NCBI RefSeq assembly: GCF_001514215.1
Contig: NZ_KQ948853.1
Location: 219,167-283,166 of the forward strand
Length of the DNA stretch: 64,000 nucleotides
Direction: 5' to 3'
Origin: Streptomyces bungoensis
GTDB lineage: Bacteria > Actinomycetota > Actinomycetes > Streptomycetales > Streptomycetaceae
The notes beneath the pieces were generated by a model, which saw nothing but the letters and a program-made list of their open reading frames with translations, searched no databases and was not told the origin of the DNA. This document shows, one piece after another, positions 25,852 through 33,843 of the stretch (positions within the stretch are counted from its first letter, which is position 1; every line of letters begins with the position of its first letter). Made by a program: the position numbers and the translations under genes.

Positions 25852-27150
25852 CTACATCCGGCTCAGCCCAGCGGCGGCGAACAGCACCTCTCTGATCGCC
25901 TCCCGGTCGCCCACCTGCCCGGCCGCGGCCTCCTCCGGCGGGACGTGGCCGGCGGCCAGCTTGCAGAACTCCACGCCGTCCAGGGCCACATGGGCGACCT
26001 CGAGGTCGGCGGACCCCACGGCGCCGGGTGAGTCGAGGGGGATGAGCCACTCCCCGCCGGCCGTGCCCTCGATCTCCAGGCGCAGGCTGCGGCCGGGCGT
26101 GCCCGCGGGGACCAGGTGCGGGGCCGCGGCAGCGGCGGACCGGCCCTGGCGGCGGCGCTCGGCGAGGGCGACCGGCAGCATCCTGGCGGCGAGGTCGATC
26201 ATCCGGTTCAGGTGGCGGGGCGCGGGCGGTTCGTAGGGGTAGTCCACCGCCTCCGCGATGTCCTCCGCGTGCACCCAGCACTCGAAGGCCCGGTCCAGCA
26301 TGGCGTCCCGCAGCGGCAGCGCGAAGTCGCCGTACGGCACCGCCGGGCCGTCGGCGGTGCCGGTGACGGACACCGTCCGCACGAGGCTGTGGCTCTGCTC
26401 CCGCCAGGGCCCGCGCACGGACCGCGTCGGCGGGAAGTGGGACGTCCGCCAGAACGCCTCGGTGCGCCCGCCCGGTCCGCGCACGGCCTCCTCGCCCTTC
26501 TCGACGACGTCGGCCAGCGGATCGTCCAGCCCGAGCGCGACCGCGACCAGGCCGTCCACCGACAGCAGGTGCGCGATCACCCCGGCCACCGTCGTGCGGC
26601 GGCTCGTCGCCGCGTCGCCCCGGAACCAGCGCAGCCGCACCGGGGCGTGCCACTCGGCGTCCCCGAAGTCCTGCAGGAGCGCGTCGAGTCGGGCGGTCTC
26701 GGCGTCGTAGGGAGCCGCCCACTCGGGCACCGGGATGCGCGGGGGCCGCCGGTCCAGGCAGCTCTGCAGGACGCGGGTGCGCAGCGCGGGGTCCAGGTCG
26801 AGGGTCTCGGGCTGGTGCAGCAGGCCGACCGCCTCGCGCAGCCGGAGCGCCTCCTCCGCGCAGGGGCCGCAGCCGCCGAGGTGGTCCTCCACGGCGGCCG
26901 TCTCCGCCGCCGAGCAGGCGGCCAGCGCCCAGGCGCCGAGGAGCGACTTCAGGACGTCGTGCGACAGGTCGAGCGGCACGGGTGCGGGGTCCCCCAGGTC
27001 GGCGAGGTCGGGCAGCGGCAGTCCGGTGTCCTCGACGGAGGCGCGCGGCGGCGGTATGCGCGGCGGCCGGCCGGGTCCGGCGGCCGCGCCGTCGCCGCGG
27101 CCCTCGCCGGGTCCGTCGTCGTACGCCCCGGAGCCTTCGGTGCCGTTCAC
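25852..27150 (-). CDS. Zinc-binding anti-sigma factor fused to a maleylpyruvate-isomerase-like (MDMPI) domain
   Basis: A probable inhibitor of the adjacent ECF sigma factor. The 432-residue protein has a Pro-rich N terminus, then a zinc anti-sigma segment (about residues 55-110, CSAAETAAVEDHLGGCGPCAEE, the H-x3-C-x2-C motif). A larger domain of the mycothiol-dependent maleylpyruvate isomerase/DinB-like type follows (RTTVAGVIAHLLSVDGLVAV, ECWVHAEDIAEAV). There is no transmembrane helix, so sensing is cytosolic. Zinc plus a thiol-linked domain suggests redox or mycothiol sensing, by inference. The GTG start at 27150 overlaps the sigma stop by 4 bp (GTGA), fixing both ends. Confidence 0.82.
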   Translation of the reverse strand: MNGTEGSGAYDDGPGEGRGDGAAAGPGRPPRIPPPRASVEDTGLPLPDLADLGDPAPVPLDLSHDVLKSLLGAWALAACSAAETAAVEDHLGGCGPCAEEALRLREAVGLLHQPETLDLDPALRTRVLQSCLDRRPPRIPVPEWAAPYDAETARLDALLQDFGDAEWHAPVRLRWFRGDAATSRRTTVAGVIAHLLSVDGLVAVALGLDDPLADVVEKGEEAVRGPGGRTEAFWRTSHFPPTRSVRGPWREQSHSLVRTVSVTGTADGPAVPYGDFALPLRDAMLDRAFECWVHAEDIAEAVDYPYEPPAPRHLNRMIDLAARMLPVALAERRRQGRSAAAAAPHLVPAGTPGRSLRLEIEGTAGGEWLIPLDSPGAVGSADLEVAHVALDGVEFCKLAAGHVPPEEAAAGQVGDREAIREVLFAAAGLSRM

Positions 27151-27719
27151 GCCGCACCTCCGTGTCCGGGCGGGCCGCCGGCGTCGTGGGCGGTGGACAG
27201 CAGCTGGAGTCCGAGGCGCAGCCGGCGGCGGGCCTCGTCCTCCGTGACGCCGAGGTCGGCCGCGGTCTGGCGGTAGTCGCGGCGCTGGAAGTAGGCCAGC
27301 TCCAGGGCGGCGCGCAGCGGGGCGGGCATGGAGTGGACGATGTAGTCGGCGCGGGCGGCGACCGAGGCGCGGCTCACCTTGCGCTCCAGTTCGCCGGCGC
27401 GGTCGCCGTCCGCCTCCGTGAGGGAGGCGGCCTCGGTGGCGCGCAGCCGCTGCACGGCCAGGCGGTGGGTGACCGCGGCGACCCAGGAGCGGAGCGGGCC
27501 CTGCTGGGGGTCGTAGCTGTCGGGGTGCTCCCAGACGTGGCCGAAGACCTCCCGGGTGACGCCGTCGGCGGCGTGCTCGTCGCCTAGGACGCGGTGGGCG
27601 AGGCTGTGCACGAGGGAGGCGAAACGGTCGTACAGCTCGCCGAGGGCGGCCGCCTCGCCGCGCGCGAGCCGCTGCTGCATCCTGCGGTCCCAGCGGGGCG
27701 GTAGGTCCTTCTGCACCAT
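27147..27719 (-). CDS. ECF-type RNA polymerase sigma factor
   Basis: A 190-residue group 4 sigma factor. Region 2 contains ALGELYDRFASLVHSLAHRVLGDEHAADGVTREVFGHVWEHP. Region 4 contains MPAPLRAALELAYFQRRDYRQTAADLGVTEDEARRRL, a clear HTH. The start at 27719 is chosen because AAGGGAGGGGC precedes it; a GTG at 27749 would add 10 residues without an RBS. It is co-translated with the zinc anti-sigma gene. Upstream is GTCGG-CACGT-CCGAC at 27783-27797, a short dyad that may belong to its promoter. Confidence 0.9.
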   Translation of the reverse strand: MVQKDLPPRWDRRMQQRLARGEAAALGELYDRFASLVHSLAHRVLGDEHAADGVTREVFGHVWEHPDSYDPQQGPLRSWVAAVTHRLAVQRLRATEAASLTEADGDRAGELERKVSRASVAARADYIVHSMPAPLRAALELAYFQRRDYRQTAADLGVTEDEARRRLRLGLQLLSTAHDAGGPPGHGGAA

Positions 27720-28052
27720 GCGGCCCCTCCCTTCGCGCTCGTCCGGCACGTCCAGCGTGTCCGCACCGTCCTCTCGAATGTAGTCGGCACGTCCGACCGT
27801 GCACGCCCCTTTATGTCAATGTGCGCCCCCCGGGGCACCGCAGGTGATAGTGCCCCCTTCACAGTTCCTTCACGCCACCGGCGTCCAGCTTCGATCGAAC
27901 AGGATCGATAGTGACCGAAACAAGCCCTCTGTCGATCGCGCGCGGTTTGCTGCCCGAAGTTTCAGGGAACGGCCGCTGGGCAGCCGCGCGGAAAGATACG
28001 TAGGAACTGCTTCCGCTTCCGGGCGGTTCCGGGGATCCGCGAGTGGAGGGGC
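27720..28052. promoter_or_regulatory. Divergent regulatory region between the sigma gene and the STAS gene
   Basis: A 333-bp gap with no gene. It holds the dyad at 27783-27797 and AT-richer patches around 27810-27830 and 27890-27925 (CTTCGATCGAACAGGATCGAT). These should carry the two promoters. I cannot name the sigma specificity. GTTTG followed by GGGAAC near 27945-27970 is a loose match to a SigB-type promoter for the STAS gene. Confidence 0.35.
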
Positions 28053-28433
28053 ATGGCCGTGGCATTCAAGGTGACCGGCGCCGAACAGGGCGAGTGGGCC
28101 GTGCTCCAGGTGTGCGGGGAACTGGACCTGATGACCTCACCGGTGCTGCGCCAGCGGGTGCACGACGTGGTCGCCGAGGGCCACCACAGCCTGGTCCTCG
28201 ACCTGTCCGAGGTGTTCTTCTGCGACTCCAGCGGGGTCGGCGTCCTCATAGCCGCCCGCCGGCTGATCCGGTCCTGCCAGGGCCGGCTGCGGCTGATCCT
28301 GCCGGACCGGGGCGCGGAGGACGGCTCGCACGTCAACCGGGTCCTCGGCGCGCTCGGCGTGCGCCGGCTCTTCGACGTCCACCCCGACGTGACGACCGCC
28401 ACCGCCGACGAGGCGGGCCCCCTCTCCGCCTGA
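28053..28433 (+). CDS. STAS-domain anti-sigma factor antagonist
   Basis: A 126-residue SpoIIAA/BldG-like protein expected to bind a HATPase anti-sigma factor. The fold markers are VLQVCGELDLMTSPVLRQRV, LVLDLSEVFFCDSSGVGVLI (phosphorylatable Ser in DSSG) and the C-terminal helix. GTGGAGGGG gives a strong RBS before the ATG at 28053. A possible partner is the HATPase protein at 30559-31044. Confidence 0.9.
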   Translation: MAVAFKVTGAEQGEWAVLQVCGELDLMTSPVLRQRVHDVVAEGHHSLVLDLSEVFFCDSSGVGVLIAARRLIRSCQGRLRLILPDRGAEDGSHVNRVLGALGVRRLFDVHPDVTTATADEAGPLSA

Positions 28434-28587
28434 GCGTGCCCCGCGCGCCCGCCGCTCGCCACAGAGTTGTCGCGGAATTCCCCCGGTCCAGGCACAACCG
28501 CCGCTTTCCCGTCACGTCACCGCCGCCCGCGACGTACGCTCCCTGCCAGATCGACCCCCACGTCAACGTAAGGCGGCCCGAACAGAC

Positions 28588-29100
28588 ATGGTCAGCACCG
28601 AGTACGAGCGCAGGATCGCCGCCCGGTTCGCCGGCTTCGACCAGGACGGCAACGGCACCATCGACCGCGAGGACTTCAACGCGGCGGCCAAGGCCCTGCT
28701 CGCCGAGTTCGCCGTACCCGCCCGCTCCGACCGGGGGCAGGCGCTCTACGCCGGCGCCGAGGCCTTCTGGCAGGGCATGGCCGGCATCGCGGACCGCGAC
28801 GGCGACCAGCGCATCACCCGCGAGGAGTTCGTCACCGGCGCGGTCAAGCGCCTGCGCGACAATCCCGACCGCTTCGCCGAGATCGCCCGCCCCTTCCTGC
28901 ACGCGGCCCTGGCCGTCGCGGACCCGGACGCCGACGGCCACGCCACCGTCCCCGACACCGCTCGCGTCCTGCGGGTCCTGCACGTCCCCGAGGACGTCGC
29001 CCGCGCGACGGCCGCCGCCCTCGACACCGACGGCGACGGCAGGGTCTGCGAGAACGACATCGTCCCGGCGTTCGCCCGCTACTTCACCGTGCCCGAGTAG
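28588..29100 (+). CDS. EF-hand calcium-binding protein (calerythrin/CabB-like)
   Basis: A 170-residue cytosolic protein with four EF-hand sites. Loops one, two and four are canonical: DQDGNGTIDREDF, DRDGDQRITREEF and DTDGDGRVCENDI. The third, DPDADGHATVPD, lacks the 12th-position Glu/Asp geometry and may bind weakly. This is the calerythrin/sarcoplasmic Ca-binding type known in Streptomyces. It is a single gene, 155 bp after the STAS stop, with no clear RBS. Its role is probably Ca2+ buffering during aerial growth, by analogy. Confidence 0.9.
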   Translation: MVSTEYERRIAARFAGFDQDGNGTIDREDFNAAAKALLAEFAVPARSDRGQALYAGAEAFWQGMAGIADRDGDQRITREEFVTGAVKRLRDNPDRFAEIARPFLHAALAVADPDADGHATVPDTARVLRVLHVPEDVARATAAALDTDGDGRVCENDIVPAFARYFTVPE

Positions 29101-29189
29101 CGCACACCGTCCGCCCCCTTACCCCACGAGGCGGGGGGACCGGGTGACATTTCCCGAACCGTCCGGGCGACCACCTCACCCTCGCCACA

Positions 29190-29663
29190 GTGGGACGCGT
29201 GACATGGACAGTGTTGGCGTCGTTCGCCGGCGCCGTGGTCGGTGCGCTCGCCTCGTCGTGGGCGGTGGTGCGGCGCACGGCTCATGAACGCTCGGAGGAG
29301 CGCCGCAAGGAGCAGGTCACCCACCTCACCGCCTTCCTGGCCGCCGTGCAGGAGGCCGAGCGGGTCGCCGTGGACCGCTGGCACCACCGGATGAGCGACG
29401 AGCGGTGGCAGGCGCGGGCACGGCGGGCCGTCGACCGGGTGTGGGTGACGCAGAAGACCCTCCACCTGCTCTGCTCGACCGAGATCAACGACGCGGCCCG
29501 CAAGCTGGCCTTCGCCGTGCACGAGGTGGTCAGGGACGGCCCCGGGGACCCGGACGACCCGCAGGACGAGAAGGTCTGGGCGTACATCCGCCCCAGCCGG
29601 AACGAGTTCCTCGACGCCGGGAAGCGCCACCTGAGGGCGGCACCCTCGGGCCGGCGGTCCTGA
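29190..29663 (+). CDS. Small membrane-anchored protein of unknown function
   Basis: A 157-residue protein with one N-terminal hydrophobic helix (LASFAGAVVGALASSWAVV) followed by a basic, probably helical cytosolic domain (ERSEERRKEQVTHLTAFLAAVQEAERVAVDRW). No family is recognised. A GTG three codons later (29199) is an alternative start. It is followed within 10 bp by the acyl-CoA dehydrogenase relic. Confidence 0.6.
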   Translation: MGRVTWTVLASFAGAVVGALASSWAVVRRTAHERSEERRKEQVTHLTAFLAAVQEAERVAVDRWHHRMSDERWQARARRAVDRVWVTQKTLHLLCSTEINDAARKLAFAVHEVVRDGPGDPDDPQDEKVWAYIRPSRNEFLDAGKRHLRAAPSGRRS

Positions 29664-29672
29664 GAACCGCGG

Positions 29673-29987
29673 GCCGTGCAACACGCCCGGACCCGAGAGT
29701 AGTTCGGCCCGGCCGATCGGGGCCTGCGGCCGTCAAACACCTGTGCGCCGACCTGCCGGTGCGTCGCCGGGACGGCCCGGGCGGCGGTGTGAGCGGCCGC
29801 CGCGACGGCAGGCCCCGCAGGCATCGCGGCCGCCCGGCCGCCGGCCGACGGCGCCGCGGTGCGCGGCGCCCGGGACCGCCTCCAGGTGCCCGGCGGCATG
29901 GGCTCCACCTGGGAAGCGGACGTCCACCGGCACCTGAAGCGCGCCTGGGACGCGGGCCGGACGCTGAGGCGGGGGCACGGAGAGTGA
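29673..29987 (+). pseudogene. Relic of an acyl-CoA dehydrogenase gene (C-terminal part)
   Basis: Pieces of an acyl-CoA dehydrogenase C-terminal domain are legible in shifting frames. First comes VQHARTRE, then a TAG at 29700-29702 where such proteins have Gln, then FG. Next, in another frame, is AVKHLCADL (compare F-Q-A-V-K-H-L-C-A-D). After a further shift the last segment reads ARDRLQVPGGMGSTWEADVH and on to HLKRAWDAG, with an in-phase TGA at 29985-29987. The order and spacing match the family C terminus. The N-terminal two thirds are absent. This is decay of a once full gene; the intact copy at 3355-4515 is a different subfamily. Confidence 0.75.
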
Positions 29988-30011
29988 GGAGGCTTTGGCC
30001 ATCGGCCTGAC

Positions 30012-30044
30012 GGCCTGACGGGCCGGTAACCCGGCGGTCAGGCC
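30012..30044. terminator. Hairpin after the dehydrogenase relic
   Basis: GGCCTGAC ... GTCAGGCC outer stem with inner GCCGG / CCGGC, 24 bp after the relic stop. It is probably the terminator of the former gene. Confidence 0.6.
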
Positions 30045-30558
30045 CACCCCTTGAGCCTTGGCCTGGGATGTCACGCATCGTGGCACGGGCGAGGTCACGG
30101 AGCGTCGATACCGGGTTGTGTCCTCCGGGCGGTCTCGTCACGGCCCGGAGTCGGCCGTCCGCTCCGGTACCTTGTGTGGGATGCGAGTGGCTGTGAGCAC
30201 GAGCCGTGCCGGAGATTCCCCTGGGGCGTCCCCGCAGCACCCGGTGCGCACCGCTGCTCACCGGGCGGTAAGGGCTTGCGCCGCCGCCCGTTCGACTGCC
30301 CCGCACATGCGTCGCACAGTATGCCGCACGCGTACTCCTTCGCGCTGGAATATGCCCGAAGCGCTTGTTGGGGTGACTGTACGTCAACCATGCTGTCGCG
30401 TAAGGGAATCACGTTCCGTGACCCTTGCTCTGGCCGTTGTCCTGGCCATGCAGAAAATGGCTACGATCGTGGCCCTCGCCGCGCCGCCCGTCACGGTGTC
30501 CGCCGTGCCGGCCGGGTGGCGTGGGGTCGCGAGTCCGCCGGTTCGGATGGTGTGAGCG
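30045..30558 (+). promoter_or_regulatory. Long non-coding region upstream of the HATPase gene
   Basis: A 514-bp stretch without a credible gene; its base composition and codon pattern are not coding-like and it is richer in A/T than its surroundings. A candidate promoter is TTGTCC (30437-30442), 19-bp spacer, TACGAT (30462-30467), about 92 bp before the GTG at 30559. The length of this region before a small anti-sigma-type gene suggests a regulated 5' region. Confidence 0.4.
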
Positions 30559-31044
30559 GTGCAGGTGCTTCAAGTACAGCTGGAGATCCGGCCCGACCCC
30601 GCGGAGGTGGGCCGGGCCAGGCGGTGGGCCCGGTCGCGGCTCGCCGGGCTGGGGATAGAGGCCGACGAGCCCTTGGCCGAGACGCTGGTCCTGCTCGTCT
30701 CCGAGCTGGTGACCAACGCCGTGGTCCACACGGGCCGCCCGGCCGTGCTGCGGCTCTCCCTGCCGGGTGCGGCGGAGACGGCGCCCGCGGCCACCGTGCG
30801 GCTCGAGGTCGCCGACGCCAGTTCCCGGGCGCCCGTCCCGCGCTGCGCCGGCGGGGACGCCACGGGCGGGCGCGGCCTGGCCCTCGTCGACTGCCTCGCC
30901 GACCGCTGGGGCTGGAGCCCCGAGGACACCGGCAAGCGCATCTGGTGCGAGCTGGACCGCTGCGCGTCCACCGGACAGGGCGCGGCGGCGGCGTACGGGA
31001 TCGGGCTGTCCGCCTACGAGGACCTCGCGTTCGAGGCGGTCTAG
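30559..31044 (+). CDS. HATPase (GHKL) serine kinase-like anti-sigma regulatory protein
   Basis: A 161-residue SpoIIAB/RsbW-type ATP-binding protein. The N box is VLLVSELVTNAVVHTG, the G1 region is VRLEVADASSRAP (Asp motif), and the G2 box is ATGGRGLALVDCLADRWGW. Streptomyces has dozens of these; the sigma factor or STAS partner is not obvious, though the STAS gene 2.1 kb upstream is a candidate. The GTG at 30559 is the accepted start but the RBS is weak. A terminator hairpin follows the stop directly. Confidence 0.88.
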   Translation: MQVLQVQLEIRPDPAEVGRARRWARSRLAGLGIEADEPLAETLVLLVSELVTNAVVHTGRPAVLRLSLPGAAETAPAATVRLEVADASSRAPVPRCAGGDATGGRGLALVDCLADRWGWSPEDTGKRIWCELDRCASTGQGAAAAYGIGLSAYEDLAFEAV

Positions 31045-31046
31045 CG

Positions 31047-31067
31047 CCCGGCGCGGTGTGCGCCGGG
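31047..31067. terminator. Hairpin directly after the HATPase gene
   Basis: CCCGGCGC / GCGCCGGG (8 bp) with a 5-nt loop, 2 bp after the stop. Confidence 0.6.
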
Positions 31068-31405
31068 GGTGCATCCGTGCGCGGTCCCCGTGAAGCGCGC
31101 CGGCCGGAGAAATCGGCCCCTCGGTGTTGACGGCTCGTGACGGGTTGATCACGCTGGTGGGCGACGATTCGCCGTGAGGGGACGGCGAGGGCTTGACGAC
31201 GGCGGTCCTCGTCGAGTGTGGGTCGCACCGGGTGGCGGCGCGGCGTGAACGCAGGGGGAGGCCCGCCGCCAACCGGCCCGCCCGGGACGGCCGTCCGCGT
31301 CCCCGTCGCCCCGGTGAGCGGTTCCGGCGTCGCCGGCGGCGGGAACGCGCACCGTCCCGCTCCTCCACAGGCTGTGGACAACTTTTCGGGATTCCCGATC
31401 CGGCC
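31068..31405. other. Gap between convergent genes with a DnaA-box-like dyad
   Basis: No gene is seen. At 31364-31378 lies the palindrome TCCACAG-G-CTGTGGA. It overlaps TGTGGACAA (31373-31381), the reverse complement of the Streptomyces DnaA box TTGTCCACA, and is followed by ACTTTT. The dyad may simply be a short terminator. Confidence 0.35.
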
Positions 31406-32401
31406 TCACGTCCTGACGCCCGTCCGGAAGGTCCGCCGGTACGCGGTGGGTGTGACGCCGAGCGCCTGCTGCAGGTGCTGCCGCATCGACTGGGCCGTGC
31501 CGAAGCCGGCGTCCCGGGCCACCTGGTCGACCGAGAGGTCGGTGGACTCCAGCAGGTGGCGGGCGCGTTCGACGCGCTGCTGGGTGAGCCACTGGCCGGG
31601 GCTGATGCCGGTCTCCTCACGGAAGCGGCGGGTGAAGGTGCGCACCGACATGGCCTCCTGCTCGGCCATGTCCCGCAGCTGGATCGGCTCGTGCAGCCGG
31701 CCGAGGGCCCAGGTGCGGGCCGTGGTGGTCGTGGCGAGCTGCGGGTCCGGGACGGGGCGGTCGATGAACTGGGCCTGGCCGCCGTCGCGGTGGGGCGGGA
31801 CGACCGTGCGGCGGGCCACGTCGTTGGCGACGGCCGTGCCGTGGTCGCGGCGGACCATGTGCAGGCACAGGTCGATGCCCGCGGCCACTCCGGCCGAGGT
31901 CAGCACGTCCCCGTCGTCGATGAAGAGCACGTCGGCGTCCACCTCGACCTCGGGGAACATCCGCTGGAAGCGGTCGGCGTCCGCCCAGTGCGTGGTCGCC
32001 GGGCGGCCGTCCAGGTAGCCGGCGGCGGCCAGGACGTACACGCCGGTGCAGATGGAGGCCAGGCGGGTGCCGGGGCGGATGCGGGCGAGCGCGGCGGACA
32101 GCTCCCCGGTCAGCCTGCCCTCCTCGTAGACCGGGCCGAGCTCGTACGACGCCGGGACGATCACCGTGTCGGCCCGCTCCAGGGCCTCCGGGCCGTGGGC
32201 GACGTGCACCGCGAAGTCGGCGTCCGTCTCGACGGGCCCGGGCGGCCGGACCGAGCAGGTCACCACCTCGTACAGGTGCCGCCCCGCGGCGTCCTTGGGG
32301 CGCCCGAAGATGCGGTGCGGGATGCCCAGTTCGAAGGGGAGAAGGCCGTCCAGCGCGAGGACGACGACACGATGCGGGCGGTGGTCCTGGCCGGAGGTCA
32401 T
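31406..32401 (-). CDS. GlxA-family transcriptional regulator (DJ-1/PfpI plus AraC HTH)
   Basis: A 331-residue regulator. Residues 10-190 form a class-I glutamine-amidotransferase-like (DJ-1/PfpI) domain with VVVLALDGLLPFELGIPHRIF and the elbow ASICTGVYVLAAAGYL (Cys in the nucleophile position). Residues 220-325 hold the AraC double HTH (MAEQEAMSVRTFTRRFREET, LSVDQVARDAGFGTAQSMRQ). It is divergent from an MFS transporter, which it probably controls. The mRNA looks leaderless: TAGGAT at 32413-32408 ends 6 nt before the ATG. Confidence 0.92.
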   Translation of the reverse strand: MTSGQDHRPHRVVVLALDGLLPFELGIPHRIFGRPKDAAGRHLYEVVTCSVRPPGPVETDADFAVHVAHGPEALERADTVIVPASYELGPVYEEGRLTGELSAALARIRPGTRLASICTGVYVLAAAGYLDGRPATTHWADADRFQRMFPEVEVDADVLFIDDGDVLTSAGVAAGIDLCLHMVRRDHGTAVANDVARRTVVPPHRDGGQAQFIDRPVPDPQLATTTTARTWALGRLHEPIQLRDMAEQEAMSVRTFTRRFREETGISPGQWLTQQRVERARHLLESTDLSVDQVARDAGFGTAQSMRQHLQQALGVTPTAYRRTFRTGVRT

Positions 32402-32435
32402 GGCCCGATCCTAGCGAATGCTGTCCCTCGGGCCA
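32401..32435. promoter_or_regulatory. glxA-type promoter and inverted repeat in the divergent region
   Basis: TGGCCCGA (32401-32408) and TCGGGCCA (32428-32435) form an 8-bp perfect inverted repeat that brackets the minus-strand -10 box TAGGAT (32413-32408). Position over the start suggests autoregulation. Confidence 0.4.
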
Positions 32436-32472
32436 CTCGCTGGAAGGTTCAACCACCCGGCATCTTTGTGAC

Positions 32473-33777
32473 GTGACTCAGACAAGCGAAGCCGCAGCTC
32501 CCGTCCAGGCCCCCGTTCCGCGGCGCCGGGGCGTGCACCGTGCCTGGTTCGTCGCCGCCGTCACCTTCGTCACCATCATCGGCGCGGCCGCCTTCCGTTC
32601 CCTGCCGGGCCTGCTCATCGACCCACTGCACCAGGAGTTCGGCTGGTCGCGCGGCACGATCGGCGCGGCCGTCTCCGTCAACCTCGCCCTCTACGGGCTC
32701 ACCGCGCCCTTCGCCGCCGCGCTGATGGACCGCTTCGGCATCCGCCGGGTCGTCGCCGTGGCGCTGACCGTGATCGCGCTGGGCGCCGGCCTGACCGTGT
32801 GGATGACGGCGCCCTGGCAGCTCCTGCTGTGCTGGGGCCTGCTGGTCGGGCTCGGCTCCGGGTCCATGGCGCTGGCCTTCGCGGCGACCGTCACCCACCG
32901 CTGGTTCACCGCACGGCGCGGCCTGGTCAGCGGCATCCTCACCGCGGCCTCCGCCTCCGGCCAGCTCATCTTCCTGCCGCTGCTGTCCTGGATGGTCGAG
33001 GCGCACAGCTGGCGCCCGGCCGCCGTGACGGTGGCCCTGGCCGCGCTCGCCGTCGTGCCCTTCGTGTGGATCCTGCTGCGCGACCACCCGGCCGACGTGG
33101 GCCTGAAGCCCTACGGCGCCACGGAGTTCGTGCCGAAGCCGCCGCCGCTCACCGGCGCGGCCCGCCGCACGCTCACGGTCCTCGCCTCGGCCGCCCGCAC
33201 CGGCCCCTTCTGGCTGCTCGCCGGTACCTTCGCGATCTGCGGCGCCTCCACCAACGGCCTGGTGCAGACCCACTTCGTGCCCGCCGCCCACGACCACGGC
33301 ATGCCCGTCACGGCGGCGGCCTCGCTGCTCGCGGTCGTCGGCGTGTTCGACGTCGCCGGCACGATCGCCTCCGGCTGGTTCACCGACCGCTTCGAACCGC
33401 GCCGGCTGCTCGCCGTCTACTACGCGCTGCGCGGCGTCGCGCTGCTCTTCCTGCCGATGCTCCTGGCCCCGTCGGTGCACCCGCCGATGGTCTTCTTCAT
33501 CGTCTTCTACGGCCTCGACTGGGTCGCCACCGTCCCGCCCACCCTGGCCCTGTGCCGGGAGCAGTACGGCGAGGACAGCGCCATCGTCTTCGGCTGGGTG
33601 CTCGCCGCCCACCAGGTCGGCGCGGCCCTCGTCGCCTTCCTCGGCGGCGTCGCCCGCGACGCCTTCGGCTCCTACGACCTGGTCTGGTACGCCTCCGGCA
33701 CCCTGTGCGCGATGGCGGCCCTGATGGCCCTGGTCATCCGCCGCCGCCCCGCGCTCCCCTCGCTCGCGGCGGCCTGA
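32473..33777 (+). CDS. MFS transporter, OFA/monocarboxylate-like
   Basis: A 434-residue 12-TM permease. Features: first helix FVAAVTFVTIIGAAAFRSLPG, the loop 2-3 motif DRFGIRRVVAVALT, the helix 4 region GSMALAFAATVTHRWFTARRGLVSGILTAASASGQ (typical of MCT/OFA-like MFS members), and the mid-protein loop EFVPKPPPLTG. The GTG at 32473 has no Shine-Dalgarno. Substrate unknown; pairing with a GlxA-type regulator suggests uptake or export of a small organic acid or amine. Confidence 0.88.
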   Translation: MTQTSEAAAPVQAPVPRRRGVHRAWFVAAVTFVTIIGAAAFRSLPGLLIDPLHQEFGWSRGTIGAAVSVNLALYGLTAPFAAALMDRFGIRRVVAVALTVIALGAGLTVWMTAPWQLLLCWGLLVGLGSGSMALAFAATVTHRWFTARRGLVSGILTAASASGQLIFLPLLSWMVEAHSWRPAAVTVALAALAVVPFVWILLRDHPADVGLKPYGATEFVPKPPPLTGAARRTLTVLASAARTGPFWLLAGTFAICGASTNGLVQTHFVPAAHDHGMPVTAAASLLAVVGVFDVAGTIASGWFTDRFEPRRLLAVYYALRGVALLFLPMLLAPSVHPPMVFFIVFYGLDWVATVPPTLALCREQYGEDSAIVFGWVLAAHQVGAALVAFLGGVARDAFGSYDLVWYASGTLCAMAALMALVIRRRPALPSLAAA

Positions 33778-33843
33778 CCCGACCCGGGCCGGGCCTCGGC
33801 CCCGCCGTCGCCCCCGCACCGGGCTGTGCCTACGCTCTGCCCC

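Noticed and set aside
27783..27797. ECF sigma autoregulatory promoter with full -35/-10
   Set aside because: TTGACA and TACATT are present upstream of the sigma gene but about 31 bp apart, too far for one promoter.
30058..30555. 165-codon frame just before the HATPase gene
   Set aside because: No codon bias of a gene, no domain, and AT-richer promoter-like sequence inside it; kept as a non-coding region.
31193..32476. 427-codon plus-strand frame opposite the GlxA-type regulator
   Set aside because: Antisense shadow of a well-supported regulator.
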